Source: Orthonyx spaldingii (lineage: Eukaryota; Chordata; Aves; Passeriformes; Orthonychidae). Taken from it: 64,000 bases of DNA. The translations under genes and the position numbers were made by a program. Below are positions 33,952-46,508 of this stretch, piece after piece. Numbering within the stretch: position 1 is the first letter of the stretch; every line of letters begins with the position of its first letter. The notes beneath the pieces are model-generated. The model ran no database searches. It saw only the letters and a program-made list of their open reading frames with translations, and was not told the origin of the DNA. Where the stretch lies: the NCBI GenBank assembly GCA_013397795.1, contig VZTJ01003851.1, forward strand, positions 1,527,536-1,591,535, given 5' to 3'.

Positions 33952-34399
33952 TGTAGCCCGCCCGCTCGCCCGCAGGGAGCGGGAGATGGAGCGCGGGCGG
34001 CGGCACGGCGGGGCTGGGGCAGCGCTCGGGGCCGCGGCGTGGCGGCCGCACCGGGATCGGAGCGCGCCGCGCCGAGCACGGCTAAGAAGCACGGCCTGTG
34101 GTCGGCAGTGAGCCGTGCCAGCGGGAGCAGGGCTGACCGTGGCCTAGAGACAGCGGGGGAGCATCCCCCGAGACCATTCGGCGCGTAACGAGGGGCGAGC
34201 CCGAGAATTCGGCCGCTTCCTGGGCCGCGGCGGCAGCGCGGCGCCCGCACTCGGCGCTCCTTCCCTCTGCGCCCGCCGTAAGACGCTTCCCTCGCTCCTA
34301 AGGAGTTCAGCTGAGCGTTCAGGAGCAGTTCCCGTTCCCTTCGGCTCTGCCAGGAGCCCAGCGTGTGTTACCGAGAAGTGGAGAGTCACTGGGACGCGG
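33952..34399. repeat. 448-bp perfect duplication, copy 2
   Basis: Second copy of 33503-33950 at an offset of 449 bases, with no difference found by eye. It is followed by unique sequence (GTGTGTGGCACAAGG). The single N at 33951 marks the join. Confidence 0.95.
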
Positions 34400-34480
34400 G
34401 TGTGTGGCACAAGGAGCGAGTGACAGGGCAGGGCATGTGCGTCTGTGGCCGCACACGGGAGGGACCGCGGATCTGTGTGC

Positions 34481-37400
34481 GCCGGTCATTACTTGTATAA
34501 CCTGCGACTTTTTTTTTCTAGTATTTAGAAGAAATTGTTGAAAACCACATAGATTTATGGTCGGCGAAAGCATTTTTTAGCGATACTATTATACATCATA
34601 AGCTCAGTGTTGCAATGCCCCGTAGTCCGAGGAAAGGCTCGCTACCGACCAAATGAAAAACAGAAAATTCCGTCTTCCCCGATGAGCCTGCGGTACTCGC
34701 ACTACATGGGACAGGCAGCAGCAGATGGCTGGGGACAGATGAATGAGTACCTACTAGGAGACAGTGAGATAGTATCGCACAGCATAATAGGCAGTGGGCT
34801 CTGTCCACCAGCGGAGGAGTGAGTCACTGAGCAGTGAGTCATTCCCAAGGCAGCTGGACGTGAATCATTCCCTAGGTGGCTAGTTGCCGCTGTATGCTCC
34901 CATGGCACAGCCTTAGTAGCTGGCAGAGAACCATGTTCTCCAGTGCTGGGGCTTCACTGGTTTTTATTAACTTTGTGTGCGTTGTGACAACCCTAAAAAA
35001 AAAGGTCTTCCTTTCTCAGCCGTTTGTCTGTACCTCCATGCTGCCTCCTTCCTTGTGCCAGTACAAGGACTTGCATGGCTATGTAGTGGACTGCATCAGG
35101 TTCAATGCTAACTACTTAGTTTTAATGATGGTTAATAGTTTTAAATTGTGATCAGCTTTAATTTGCATCAGTTTCCCAAAGCCAGTTCATGTCCCAGGTA
35201 CATAGATGCTTGTATTGGTAGAAATAAGAAGCTGTGCTTGGGTATGCACATGAAATTATGGATGGGGAGCATAGGACCACTAGTTTCAGTAGCCACAATG
35301 GATTAAATCTGCTTAAAGTGCTAACAGAACTACAGCTGAGAATTTGTGGACTTTGTCCAGCAATATTCCACATTTAATACCAGTTCACCCATCCTTCTTT
35401 CTAGATGTGCAGTACTAGTTCCTAGTTATGTCTTCTGTTGATTTAATGTTTTCTCTGGTTTTCAGTTAGATGTTTGATCCTACTTGCTGTTTGCAACTGA
35501 TCTGTGTGACATCGCTCCACCCAGATATACCTTTTTTTTTTTGTCAGGGATCCTGTCTTATATGGAGTTTCTGACTTCCTGATCTTGACTGTGGTGTGGT
35601 CTCACAGCGTGTCTTGGACCACGTGCTCACAAACTTCATCATTTCCTGAAGTCTTGACTGTTCTCTTGTCTGCCCCCTTCAATTCACTCTTTTTCTGACT
35701 TTTCCAATTCAGGACTTTGCACCTGCTACCAGACAGAGTTCACTACAGTCGGAGTGGCCCTAATCCACTAGCTGTGACTGTTGTCCCTTGGTTTTAAGGC
35801 ACACCAATTGCCTGTAAGAATGTTTCTGAGACATTTCAGAGGAGGACAAGATTCAAAAAAAATTAAGTACATTCTTTTTTTATTTCTGGGAAGCTTCTCA
35901 GTGGGATGGATAACCTATGAAACCACATGAAGTATTTGTTTGAAAGTTTAACAAGGGACAATACAGCTCAGTATCACCAGCTGACATGAGGAGGGAAATG
36001 ATCTCAACGCTGAATAAGATGAAATAGTATTTTTTCTGATGTTGTTAGGAAAGTGGCAGGGTGATGTTATATATTTGAAGCCAGATCACCTAAAAAGAGA
36101 TTTGTATTAATACTGAAGTCTTCAGGCCTTCCTTCACAGGAGTCTGGATTGCTGACAGATACACAAAAAACAGGTGGAGAAGGGAAAGGAGGGAAACAGT
36201 GAAAGCTCTTTTTTGAACTTGACTGACAACTAGACATGAACAAAGTATTGTCTGAGAGACAGGCTGAGGTTTCAGGAAGGACAGAAGGAGATTGTTTTGG
36301 ATTAGAGGGAGGTTCTGTGAGTCAGTGTTGGAAAGATGGTTGCTGAATTCATGTTTACAACTGAGATTACCCAGAGATAAAGGGCAGCAGGACAGGAGCT
36401 GAAGGACCAGCAGGTTTGAGAATGTCCATTCAAAGGGGGTACATTAATTTAACTAGACCAGTTTTGAAATTATTTTAATAACATTAATCAGGCATTTGAA
36501 TCTGGAGGAAGAATGGCTTGGGAAGACAGGAAGGCTAAGATATCATCATATGATTGTGAGACACGGGGCCAAAATTTGTTTATGATCTGGTTCCTTTGTA
36601 GTAATCTGCTGGCACAACAGGCTGTAACTGGCCAGGTACATTCCCCTGTGTGCAGGAGGAAATTCTATGTTGTAAAAAAACTGTTGTGACTATTGTTGTA
36701 ACCTCTTTTTTTTTTTTTTTTTTATTGTTACGTGTGTAACCAAGCCCAACAGTCAGAGTGGTTCAGAGTTTCTGCATACCTAAACAGAGCTTTGAGGCAG
36801 TCAGAAACAGAATGCAAGCCCGTACGGTGCTGAAGCTGCTCCCAGTTTTCATTGCTAAATCAGCTGCAGAGCACAGAGCTCACAGAGTCAGTGTGAAGCA
36901 ATCTTTGCTCTTACCTATATTCTTGAATAGGGTAAACTTGGTGTCAACAAATAATCAAGTCCAGAAAGAAAGATGAGAAAGTATGAATGTTTTATTTTAT
37001 GTAAAGGACAGTGATGAATTCTGTATTCTTAGCCAGTCTCTTTACACTTTCCCAGTAGCACAGACGGGCTGTAGAGTTCTTGAAATTTCTCACTACGGAA
37101 TACTCCTTGTGTAGAGGTTTCCTCACTTTGAACAGCTATTTTGAGCAGCTGGAATGATCCATAGGGGGCTGTGGCAGCAAAGTCATTTAGAGCAGCCAAC
37201 GTACATGAGAGGCATTGCCAAGAAAAATTGAGATTCAAGTACGGAATTAAAGCCGCCTTTACCAGCCCTCCACCCACTGGGCAGTAACAGATTGTGCTCA
37301 CTCTTTGTGAAGGAGAGCATTCCTTGTTAACATTTATGTAAAAGTTATATGAATGCTAATTCTATGCATCTCTGCTATGTCACCACAAAAAGCAAAAATT

Positions 37401-40400
37401 GTAGTGTGCTGTGAGGAGGAGCCCTCTTAGTGTCTTCCCCAATTGTTTCAATGGTTGTTACAAAAGAAACGGAAAAGCAAGTTGCTGCAGAGCCAGTGTA
37501 GGCATAGAGAATGCATGATTTTCAAGGCATTTTCCCCCTTCTTTTAGAAACAAAAGCACTCATCTCTACTGTTGCCAACCTGGCTCTGCTCCTCCATTCC
37601 CATTTTGATTTACTTGCCCCACTTCTCAGGTTTCTGCTTACAGAAAGGACAGTAACCGCAGCCAACTTCACAGTTCAGAGAGTCAAAGGTCTCAGAACAG
37701 AATTTCTCAGCAAATCTGGGCTGTTCTGCTACATGGTAGAAATTGTCATAGTAAACTGTCATAGTAAAAAAGGGAAATGATCTTTCAGTAATGGGAGCTA
37801 TTTTTAGCTTAAAATAGTGATTTCAGCACCTAATGCTGTTATTCCCTACTGAATATATGGATTGATTACCTACAACCAGGAAATATCATTCCAATTAAAT
37901 GAGGGAAAGTAAATATGAAGAATTGTCCTGTGAAATAATTTTCAAGGTACCGTTATGGTTTCCTCTGCAGTTAGTTCAGATTTGACTGATAGTTGTAAGT
38001 ATAGTGCTGCCATATGACTTATCTCCTGATAAATGATACTTGCTGACAAAAAAAAAAAAAAAAGGAAGCACTGACAATTAAGTAACTCTTGTAAAATTCT
38101 GTATGTGTGAAATTGTAAAGTAAAAGTAGCATAACTTTAATACTTGGACAGTGTATGTCTTATTAAAAACATGAAATTACTGAAACTTCTTAAGGTTTAG
38201 TTTGCAGATCCAGCTGCAAATGTTTGGCCAATTGAATAATAATCAATTACATTTGGAAAAGATGAATTAAGTGAAAAAGTTAGGAATTTCAATTTTGACC
38301 TAAGTTATACTTGCTGCTAGTTTATATGTGTTCTGCAGACCTGGATGTCATGGTGATGGGCTACAAAAACTCCATTGCTGAAATTAACCATCATTTTAGT
38401 GATGGGTGTGAAATTTGCTCCTCTCCAGTCACCTGGCAGTAGACCCATCAGCTCACGCACCAGTTCCTTTCAGAAATGGGGTGGAGAAGATGCAGGCTTT
38501 TGCATTCATTTTCTTGAGTTCTGTTCTGAATGATGCTTTGCCACATACTCCTGCCATTGTCTAAACTGCTTTTGCTCCTATGATCTCAATGTACTCATTA
38601 AAATCTGAGGCAAAGTATTGATTTCAGATCAATAGCAAAGTACAATTTATATTTTGCCAAGATTATCTTCCATTTCTCTGCACTTTTTGTTCCATAGCAC
38701 TACAGTCCTTTTGTTTATTGTCTTTTGTTTGTGGAGATGAAGAATCTTTTTTTTTTTGTTCGCCTTTCATATATTTTTGAAAGTCTAATTCAGCTTGACT
38801 TTTGGTAATTCACACTTTGTCCTTTCTTCTCTTTATCCTTCAGATAACATTTCCTTTGTGCTTAAGTCTCTTCGCCATTTTGCAAATGTTTTGGGTTTTG
38901 CATGTGGTTATTTATTCAACTAGCTCTCTTCAGTAAAATCTTTTCTGCTTTCTTGAGACAAAGTCCACATACTTTTATCCTTTCCACTTCAAATAATTAT
39001 ATTATCCTCAATATCTGAATTCCTCAGTCCCTGACTTCACAAATAAGTTCTCTGGTTTCTCAAAGCTTGTCTTTTTGAAATTCAGAGTATTGTTTGCTTT
39101 TGGATCTTTTGCCGAATGAATTTTTACCTTACCAAGTTGTTGTATAACTGTCAAAGCCCTCGTCTGTCATCGGTCAATGGCAATGCAATTACTATCATGC
39201 CTTTATAGGTTCTCATATGCATTTGATTAATGTATGTAATGCACTGAATGCAATAACGAATTTAATTCACAATTACAACATAAATGTTTTATCTTTATCT
39301 ATGAAGTTTGCTTATAAGTACCTTTACCTCAGTTGTAGTTACCTTCAATTTTTATTTGTACATTGTTTACTAAATATATGATATTAAAGCAAAATCTAAA
39401 CTACTTACAGTAGTTCTTCAAAGAGGGACTGAAGAAAGAGAATTGGGTAATCCTGCTTTTTTCTTATTGGTATTAGTTTTTCAGTGTTCTAAAAGCTTGT
39501 GTCAACCCTTACATTTGGGTGATTAAAAAGTGCATAGAAACTGTTGCTTGCGATGTCTTGTAGTTGTGTTCGTGAAAATGAAAAGGCTCACTTAAACTTC
39601 CCTGAGAAGATTGCTTTACTGAACAAGACAATACACACATATGAGCAAAACTCGTACTTTCTCCCCTTCCACAACCTCCAAAAGCCCCTGGTCATATCAG
39701 TCATTTTAGTCCATTCTAAAGGAAGTCAGTATGCAAACTCAGGCCTTGTTCCTGCAAACATTTACACATTTAACTTTTAAACTAAATTTGAGGTCAACAA
39801 AAGTACACAAATCTGTGAAGCAATTAATGTCCAGAAATATTAGCAGGCATGACAGAATGAGAGAGGCAGACTCCTCTTAGCTCCTCTGGAAGGAAAGAAA
39901 GGTAATTTACAGTATTATCTACTGTCTTCTGTCACCAGGGTACAGAATAATCAGAACTGACCTTCAGAGAGGGGTTCCAGGGGGGAAAATGAACTGTGTC
40001 CTTTCTTCTCATCTTTGACTTTTCTTGTCAAAACAAAATTTCTTTCTGCTTATTTTTACAATGGGAATTCAGGTTTCCGTGTGCTCTACCTTTTTTCCTC
40101 CATGTGCCCATGGTGAAAGACCAAGAGAAACATCACAAAGAATAAGATATGTTAGTTAAATTAATTAGTTGCATTGGCACATACTGTAGTTAAATACTGA
40201 ATGAACATATAAGAGATCTTTATTATAAGTTTCTGTGTCTTGTTTCCTTGATGTAGATTGTTAACAGTTCATATCTGAGACCTTTGCATTATCTTCTGAT
40301 TAGCAGCTAAACTAAGAAAGATGCAGTAGGCAAAGGGAAAACAAATAATTTGTTAAAAAAACCCCAAACCCTAAAAGGTTAAATATTTTAAAAAAGAGAC

Positions 40401-42024
40401 AAAGCTCCAACTTTTCAAATACCCAACCTGGACTAGAAAACTTTGTTTGAAGACACCAGACCAGGAAGGGTGGGATGTTAACCACATGGAGGAGTTTTGT
40501 TCACACTGAGCTAACAAAGATACACTTCTGGTTTTTTATGACCCCATATACAAGGCCTATGGTCGAAGCGAAAAGGATTCTTGGGGAGACAACACTGACA
40601 CCCATGTTTCTCTCAAGAGTACCTCGGTATATCCAAAGTTCAAAGTTATGTTCCTTTTGTTTTCACTTAGTCTGTCTTCCAGGTAAAGCAAGTTAATTCC
40701 TTTTTGACTTGATTGAGGAAAGCCAGGCTGTCTCCTCTTTATGCTGGTTGCTTCTGCAGAGACATTTGATTGTGATTGATTTATAATCAGCCCTCCACAG
40801 GGAAAATTTCATATATTTATCAGAAGAGTAATGAAAAAATATTTATATAGCTTGTAATTGCTTACATTGTTTCTAATTGCTCATTTATACAAAGAAGCGA
40901 TTTACATTGGTTATATTATCATCAATTTTAATAAGCCTAAGCATAAAAAATCACCAGTTAGATCTTAAACTGATGAGATTTATTCAAAAATAATGAGATT
41001 TCAGACATTAATAAATTGGGATTTGACCTCTGGAGTATTCGTCAATGTGTACATTGAAAATTTCAAAACTCTGAAAATGAAGTGAAAAGAAAACTTGAGG
41101 CTATCACATGACAAGAAATACAAATCTTAATTTGAGACACTGAGTGATACTGATAGGATAAAAACAAAATGGCTCTTTTATATGGCTTTGGGCACACTGC
41201 TATATTTCATCCAGAGCAAGAAAAAAGCTTTCTTATATCAAAGAGGAGTAGGTACCAGACAATGTATAATTAGCTGATTTACAATTGAAATAATTTATTC
41301 TACTCTGTGTGACGGCATCATTTAAGTATCTCTGTAGTAGTGTTCTCTTTAGACAATGCTAGAGCTAAGCTGCTGTCAGCATTTCAAAAATAAAACCTTT
41401 AAACAAAGATTGTGACTAATTTCTGAAAGTTTCTCTAAGACAAATTGTTGCAGAGAGCATATTTCTGAATGATATAAAAAAAGTGATCTGGCTGTTTGGA
41501 GACTGGAAGGCAAAGCTATTACACAGTGTTGTGCATAAGTGGAACTCATAATAAAACCCAACAAGGTGCTGTCCAAAAATACCAGTTTTTCATAACTGCA
41601 GTAGTTTTTTTCTTTTTTTTGCTATGGATCAGTAGTCCTTGGTTAAACTGGAATCTACTTTGTGCCCTTACCTTTCATAAATATTTCTTCAGTAGTTTAA
41701 TACTGCCACTCCCTCTGTGTTTTCAAAATACTAGCTAAGATCTAAATTGAACAACTGTGTTTGATTGTAGCTTTGAATTTGTGCACCAGCTATGCCAACT
41801 GTGGTGGAAGACGTGCACTGAACTTTTATACACTTACTGCTAACTGCAGGTGCAGGAGCCTTTTTGTCATTTGGTCAACAAAGTATCTCTCACTAGTGAT
41901 TTCAGCCTGTGTGCAATTATGGAATATATGCTGCCTGGTTATGAAAAGACACATCTTAAACAATACAGTCAGTTTAATTATAATAATTTAATTTTTTTTT
42001 AACTTAATATTTGCAACATATAAC
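34481..42024. other. Intergenic upstream of AMD1, no gene seen
   Basis: AT-rich sequence with an 18-T run at 36706-36723 and an A run near 38048. The 90-codon minus frame at 37029-37301 and others show no domain, and no convincing exon pair was found on either strand. Confidence 0.55.
36706..36723. repeat. 18-base T tract
   Basis: Homopolymer T run on plus. Confidence 0.95.
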
Positions 42025-43095
42025 ACAGAATCATAGAATCATAGCATGATTTGGGTTGGAAGGGATTTAAAGATGATCTAGTTCCAACCCCCTGCCAGGA
42101 GCAGGGACACCTTCCACTAAACCTGGTTGCTCAAAGCCCCATCCACCCTAGCTTTGAATGTTGCCAGGGAGGGGACATCCACAACTTCTCCAGGCAACCT
42201 GTTCCAGTGCCTAACCACCCTCCCAGTAAAGAGTTTCTTCCTTATATCTATTCTAAACCCACTCTCTTTCAGTTGAAAGCCATTCCCCCTTGTCCTGTCA
42301 CTACAGGCACTTGTAAAAAGTCCCTCTTCAGCTCTCTTGCAGCCCCCCTCAGGTACTGGAAGGTGCTGTAAGGTGTCCTTGGAACTTTCTCCAGGCTGAA
42401 CAACCCCAGCTCTCTCAGTCTGTCTTCATAGCAGAGGTGCTCCAGCCTCCTCTGATCATCTTCATGGCCTCCTCTGGACTCACTCCTGAAGGTGCACATC
42501 CTTCTCATGTTGGGGTCCCCAGAGCTGGAAGCAGTGCTCCAGGTAGGGTCTCACAAGAGGAGAGCAGAGGGGCAAAATCACCTCCCTGGCCATGCTGCTT
42601 TGGATGAGCTCGGGACACAGTTGGCTTTCTGGGCTGCAAGCGCATATTGCCGGGTCATGCTGAGCTTCTCATTCACCAACACCCCCAAGTCCTTCTCTTC
42701 AGGGCTGCTCTCAATTCATTTTCCATCCAACCTGTATTTCTGTTTGGGATTGACCTGACCCAGGTGCAGGACCTTGCACTTGGCCTTGTTGAGTTTCACA
42801 AGGTTTGCACAGTCCCACCTCTCAAGCCTGCCAAGGTCCCTCTGGATGACATCCCTTCCCTCCAGCATGTCCACTGCAACACACAGCCTGGTGTCATTGG
42901 CAAACTTGGTGAAGGTGCCCTCAGTCCCACTGTCTGTGTCCCTGACAAAGTGCTGGTCCCAATCCTGAGCCCTGAGGACACCACTGTGAGTGTGGCCATC
43001 CAGCCAATTCCTTATCCACCAAGTGAACTGTCTGTCAAATCTGTGTCTCTCCAGTTTAGAGACAAGGATGTCATGTGGGACAGTGTCAAAACATA
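42025..43095 (-). mobile_element. CR1 LINE, ~1.07 kb, best-preserved copy in the window
   Basis: Starts ACAGAATCATAGAATCATAG (two copies of the CR1 3' octamer, complement), then TTGGGTTGGAAGGGATTTAA, AGTTCCAACCCCCTGCCAGG, and runs without large deletion into ORF2 reverse-transcriptase sequence near 42,770-43,090 (complement). It is 5'-truncated as usual. The 149-codon plus frame at 42647-43096 is antisense to the element and is not a gene. Confidence 0.96.
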
Positions 43096-46000
43096 ACCTG
43101 GTTGTAGGTATTAAAAAATTTTTTTTCTTCTCCTACCTACCATCTCTTTGATCTCTTCAATTCAGATGTTAACAAGGGGTTCAAGGCTCTTCATCTGAAG
43201 AACTGTGCTGATTTGGATACTCTATAACAAAATTGTGGCTAACATAAAAAATGGTAGGATATAGTATCAATTTTCTTTACTCATAGTCACCTGACATAGT
43301 TGGAGTACAACAGGTGGATAAGTTCAAATTAGTTCTTCAAATTGTAAACATCATATATGCAAATATATGTATTTCAGATTTCTGTGATCTGGAGGAAGAC
43401 ATTAATTCAGACATTCTCTTCAATCTCTAGTTTTATAAGGGAAATGGCAAGATGTAGACATATAATCTAAGAATTTATTTTTCTTTCTTTGTATCCATGC
43501 CTCTTCATGTCAGGAAAATAACGTAAGTCAGCATGCTAACACTATTCATTTGATAGGATCACTAAAGTGATGATTTTTTTCTGCTTCACAGTTTAATTTT
43601 CTAGCCTAGTCAGGATACTAAACTTTTCATATTGGATTTCACATGGGAAACTAGTATTTATATAGACCATCAGTAAATTCTGTCTAGGTTCTGTCTATTT
43701 CCTCTGCCTCAGTTTATTGGATCCAGATTTCTGCATGTTTCCCTGTTGGTGCATTCTTCTCATCTGTGTTTGTGTATATTTACTTTGTGGAAAGTTTTAA
43801 GATGTTAATCACTCTGTGGCAAAAAGATTTGGAGAAAGGCTGATCAGTATTTTCCTTTGGTTAAACGACTTTCAAGTGCTTTCTTGACTTTCAAAAAAAC
43901 GTGTATTTGAGCTCTTTGAAAGATGTCAGTTTTGCTAGGAAATGTCGGCAGCAATTGCAGATACCACCAGAAAAATGAATTGCATTTAACTTTTACATAT
44001 GCAATGCAGATGTTGATAACTGAGATGTGTCACCTAGGGCTTCCCTTGGTGGTCAGTGTAGCAGAACAGGTAGGTTTAGGGCATGAATCACCCAACATCC
44101 TTTTAGACAAGGATTCATTAAATTTTCTAGGTACACCAAAGGATTTACTTGTTCTACTGGAAGAGTAAGTGGAAGTGTAGCAGTGAAACTGTATGTCCAG
44201 TCTGGGAAGAGTGAACAGAGAACTCAACCACCTGTGAAGGAATAGCAGGAGTTTTATTACTCATTTTCAGGAACACTATAAACTAGGTTATAATAAATCA
44301 TGGTCTATGGAATAATTTATTTTATTAATAGAATTTATTTAAACTACTAAGAAATTTGCATATAGACTGCATGAAAAAATGTCTGCATAAAAAGCATGCC
44401 TTGCTGTTTCAGGGGTCGAAAGACTGATGCATCTTTACTGGAGAGAAAGTATTTACAAGTTTCTTAGAAAATTTTTAAAGAAGGTAAGAAAGATCCCTGC
44501 TGAACATGGACCTGACACCATTTGTCTTTCATCTTTATAGTATCAGTACTGGAATTTGCATTATCTAACTTAAGATGTCTGCGATACTGATGTCTGCATC
44601 TGACTTAGAGTCAAAGCAGAGTTGGTAAGTGACAACCCCAGGGTTTATAGATGTGGCTCCATGAAAAACTCTGCTGTCAGTCTGCAACAGCTGGCACTGC
44701 AATACCAGAGTACACTCATGCAGGGCAGCTCAACCTGACACAACCCAGCTTCACCAAGTGTGATTGTACAGGGTGGAGCCACACCAACATGTGATGTCAC
44801 CCTGTGCTAACTTGCACTGCGCTCCTCTGTGCAGAATTTTTCCATTCAAGACATTAGGATCAGTTTCACACACTTCTCTGTTGTACAGTTTTTATTCTCT
44901 TTTTCTATTTAACAAAAATCCACACTTTGTAACTTTCTGTCATCAGCACAAGATATGTAAAAGATAATGTATCTTGCATTTCTCATTTGCATATCTTTCA
45001 TACACATGGAACTTAAGTAAGTTCTAAAATGATGACTCATGATAGGAAAAGAATGATTTAATTTTGAGGAGCAGGAAAAATAACACTACGGAATAATGCT
45101 TCTGGGCCTAAAAACCACTGCGCCAGGAGGTGAAACTGTTTTGCAGGTTTTGTGTGACTAGCACTGGATGAAGAAATTCAGAGTGAAGAAAGCCACATAA
45201 ATGAAATTGCAAGCTGAAGAGGTGCTGGCCCTGGTCTTCATCAAAGAGACACCAAAGTGAGAGCCACTCTGATGACAGATAAGCAAATAGCATTCATGCT
45301 CTAGAAGTTAGCAAGCAAAGCCAGCTTACCAGACAGTGGGCAGTCAATTGGGCTGGAAAATCCACAGGGAACACAGCTGTTGTGCAGGTCTGCAAGGTCA
45401 TCAGGCATCTCCTACTTTCTTGAGATTATGAATCAGGGTGGTGCCTAGGGAACAGAGGAATCTGAAGCGGGGGATGATGAGGTTGTGGTAGGGAAATAGG
45501 TTGGGCGCATCCTGAGTCTGCATCCTCTGAATACAAATGGGCATATTTGTCCATGATGTAAACCTTGGCTGATCAGGGAAGATACACAATACAGGAAACA
45601 TTTTTCTTTGACTGTTTTTTATTGGAGAGTGGACAGTGAAACTTGGCCTTTTCTTCCCAAATGCAGAAACCGAAGAGATCCAACTTCTGTTTCAGCAAAT
45701 GCAAGATGAATGTGGCTGATTTTTAAAATTTTTTTAAATTTTAAATTCAGAAGCAACACACACTATTAAGCCTGGTCTGAGTGAAATAAGTGTGCTGTTG
45801 TGACTACTGTGTACTTTTAGTTCGGGTTTTGTGAGGCCTGCTTTAAGCAATAGAAAAAGCGTAGCAGTAGATTGGTAGGTTGAGTAGGAAAAATCTGGTT
45901 ACTTTCTATGGCGTTGTTTGGTTAAGGGAAACATAGGATCCCTTCAGAATTGTGTTCTCAGGAGGGCTGTTTGCTGATAGTTTTCCCATTATTGACCTTG

Positions 46001-46439
46001 GAAACAATAATCGGTTTCAAATTAACTACATTCATTACTGAATTCTCCTTGGTTTGAGGTCAGAGTCCAGAGGCTGGAGGAGGGTTTGGAAATATCCAGT
46101 AGCACAAAAACACACTTTGGAAGCAAAGAGAACATGCAGCACGGATGCAGGGTACTTCTGGAGAGTCCTCCCCTTGCTGTCACATACACGATCTCAGTAC
46201 ACACCTCTAGGAAGGGATCTGCAGAACAAAGGGCCGTCCAAACCAAAATACTAATGTGTATGCATTCGCTACAGGGCCAGAACATTCTCCCTGAATTCCC
46301 TTCCCCTCTCCTCCTGCCCGTAGAAATTCATCACTTCAGGCGCTGCTCTCTTTCCGAACTGCCAGGGAGCATGGTGCCTTCGCCAGGGAGTGCAGTGCCA
46401 GAGGACAAGTGGCAGGAACTACCCTGCCTGCACTCAGTC
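43096..46439. other. Intergenic, no gene seen
   Basis: AT-rich unique DNA. Frames such as 43923-44168 (+) are not supported by splice or family evidence. Confidence 0.55.
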
Positions 46440-46508
46440 AGGGAGGACAAGGTTGAACTCGATGATCTCAGAGGCCTTTTGCAATCTGATTCTGTGTGAT
46501 TCTGTGAC
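46440..46508 (+). mobile_element. CR1-type 3' tail
   Basis: GGTTGAACTCGATGATCTCA, GAGGCCTTTTGCAATCTGAT, TCTGTGTGATTCTGTG: the last ~70 bases of a CR1 with two 3' octamer units. The 137-codon frame overlapping it is not a gene. Confidence 0.8.

Larger units (their letters stand above)
31640..34480. promoter_or_regulatory. AMD1: CpG island spanning AMD1 promoter, exon 1 and start of intron 1
   Basis: Dense CpG and GC-rich sequence contrasts sharply with AT-rich flanks. The island covers the TATA/CCAAT promoter, 5' UTR, exon 1 and about 1.1 kb of intron 1. Its apparent length is inflated by the 448-bp duplication and it contains a 28-N gap. Many long open frames here on both strands are GC-driven artefacts. 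Confidence 0.85.

Noticed and set aside
37029..37301. 90-codon minus frame upstream of AMD1
   Set aside because: Looked somewhat protein-like, but no acceptor/donor pair fits and I recognise no family.
42647..43096. 149-codon plus frame
   Set aside because: It is the antisense of CR1 ORF2/3' sequence.
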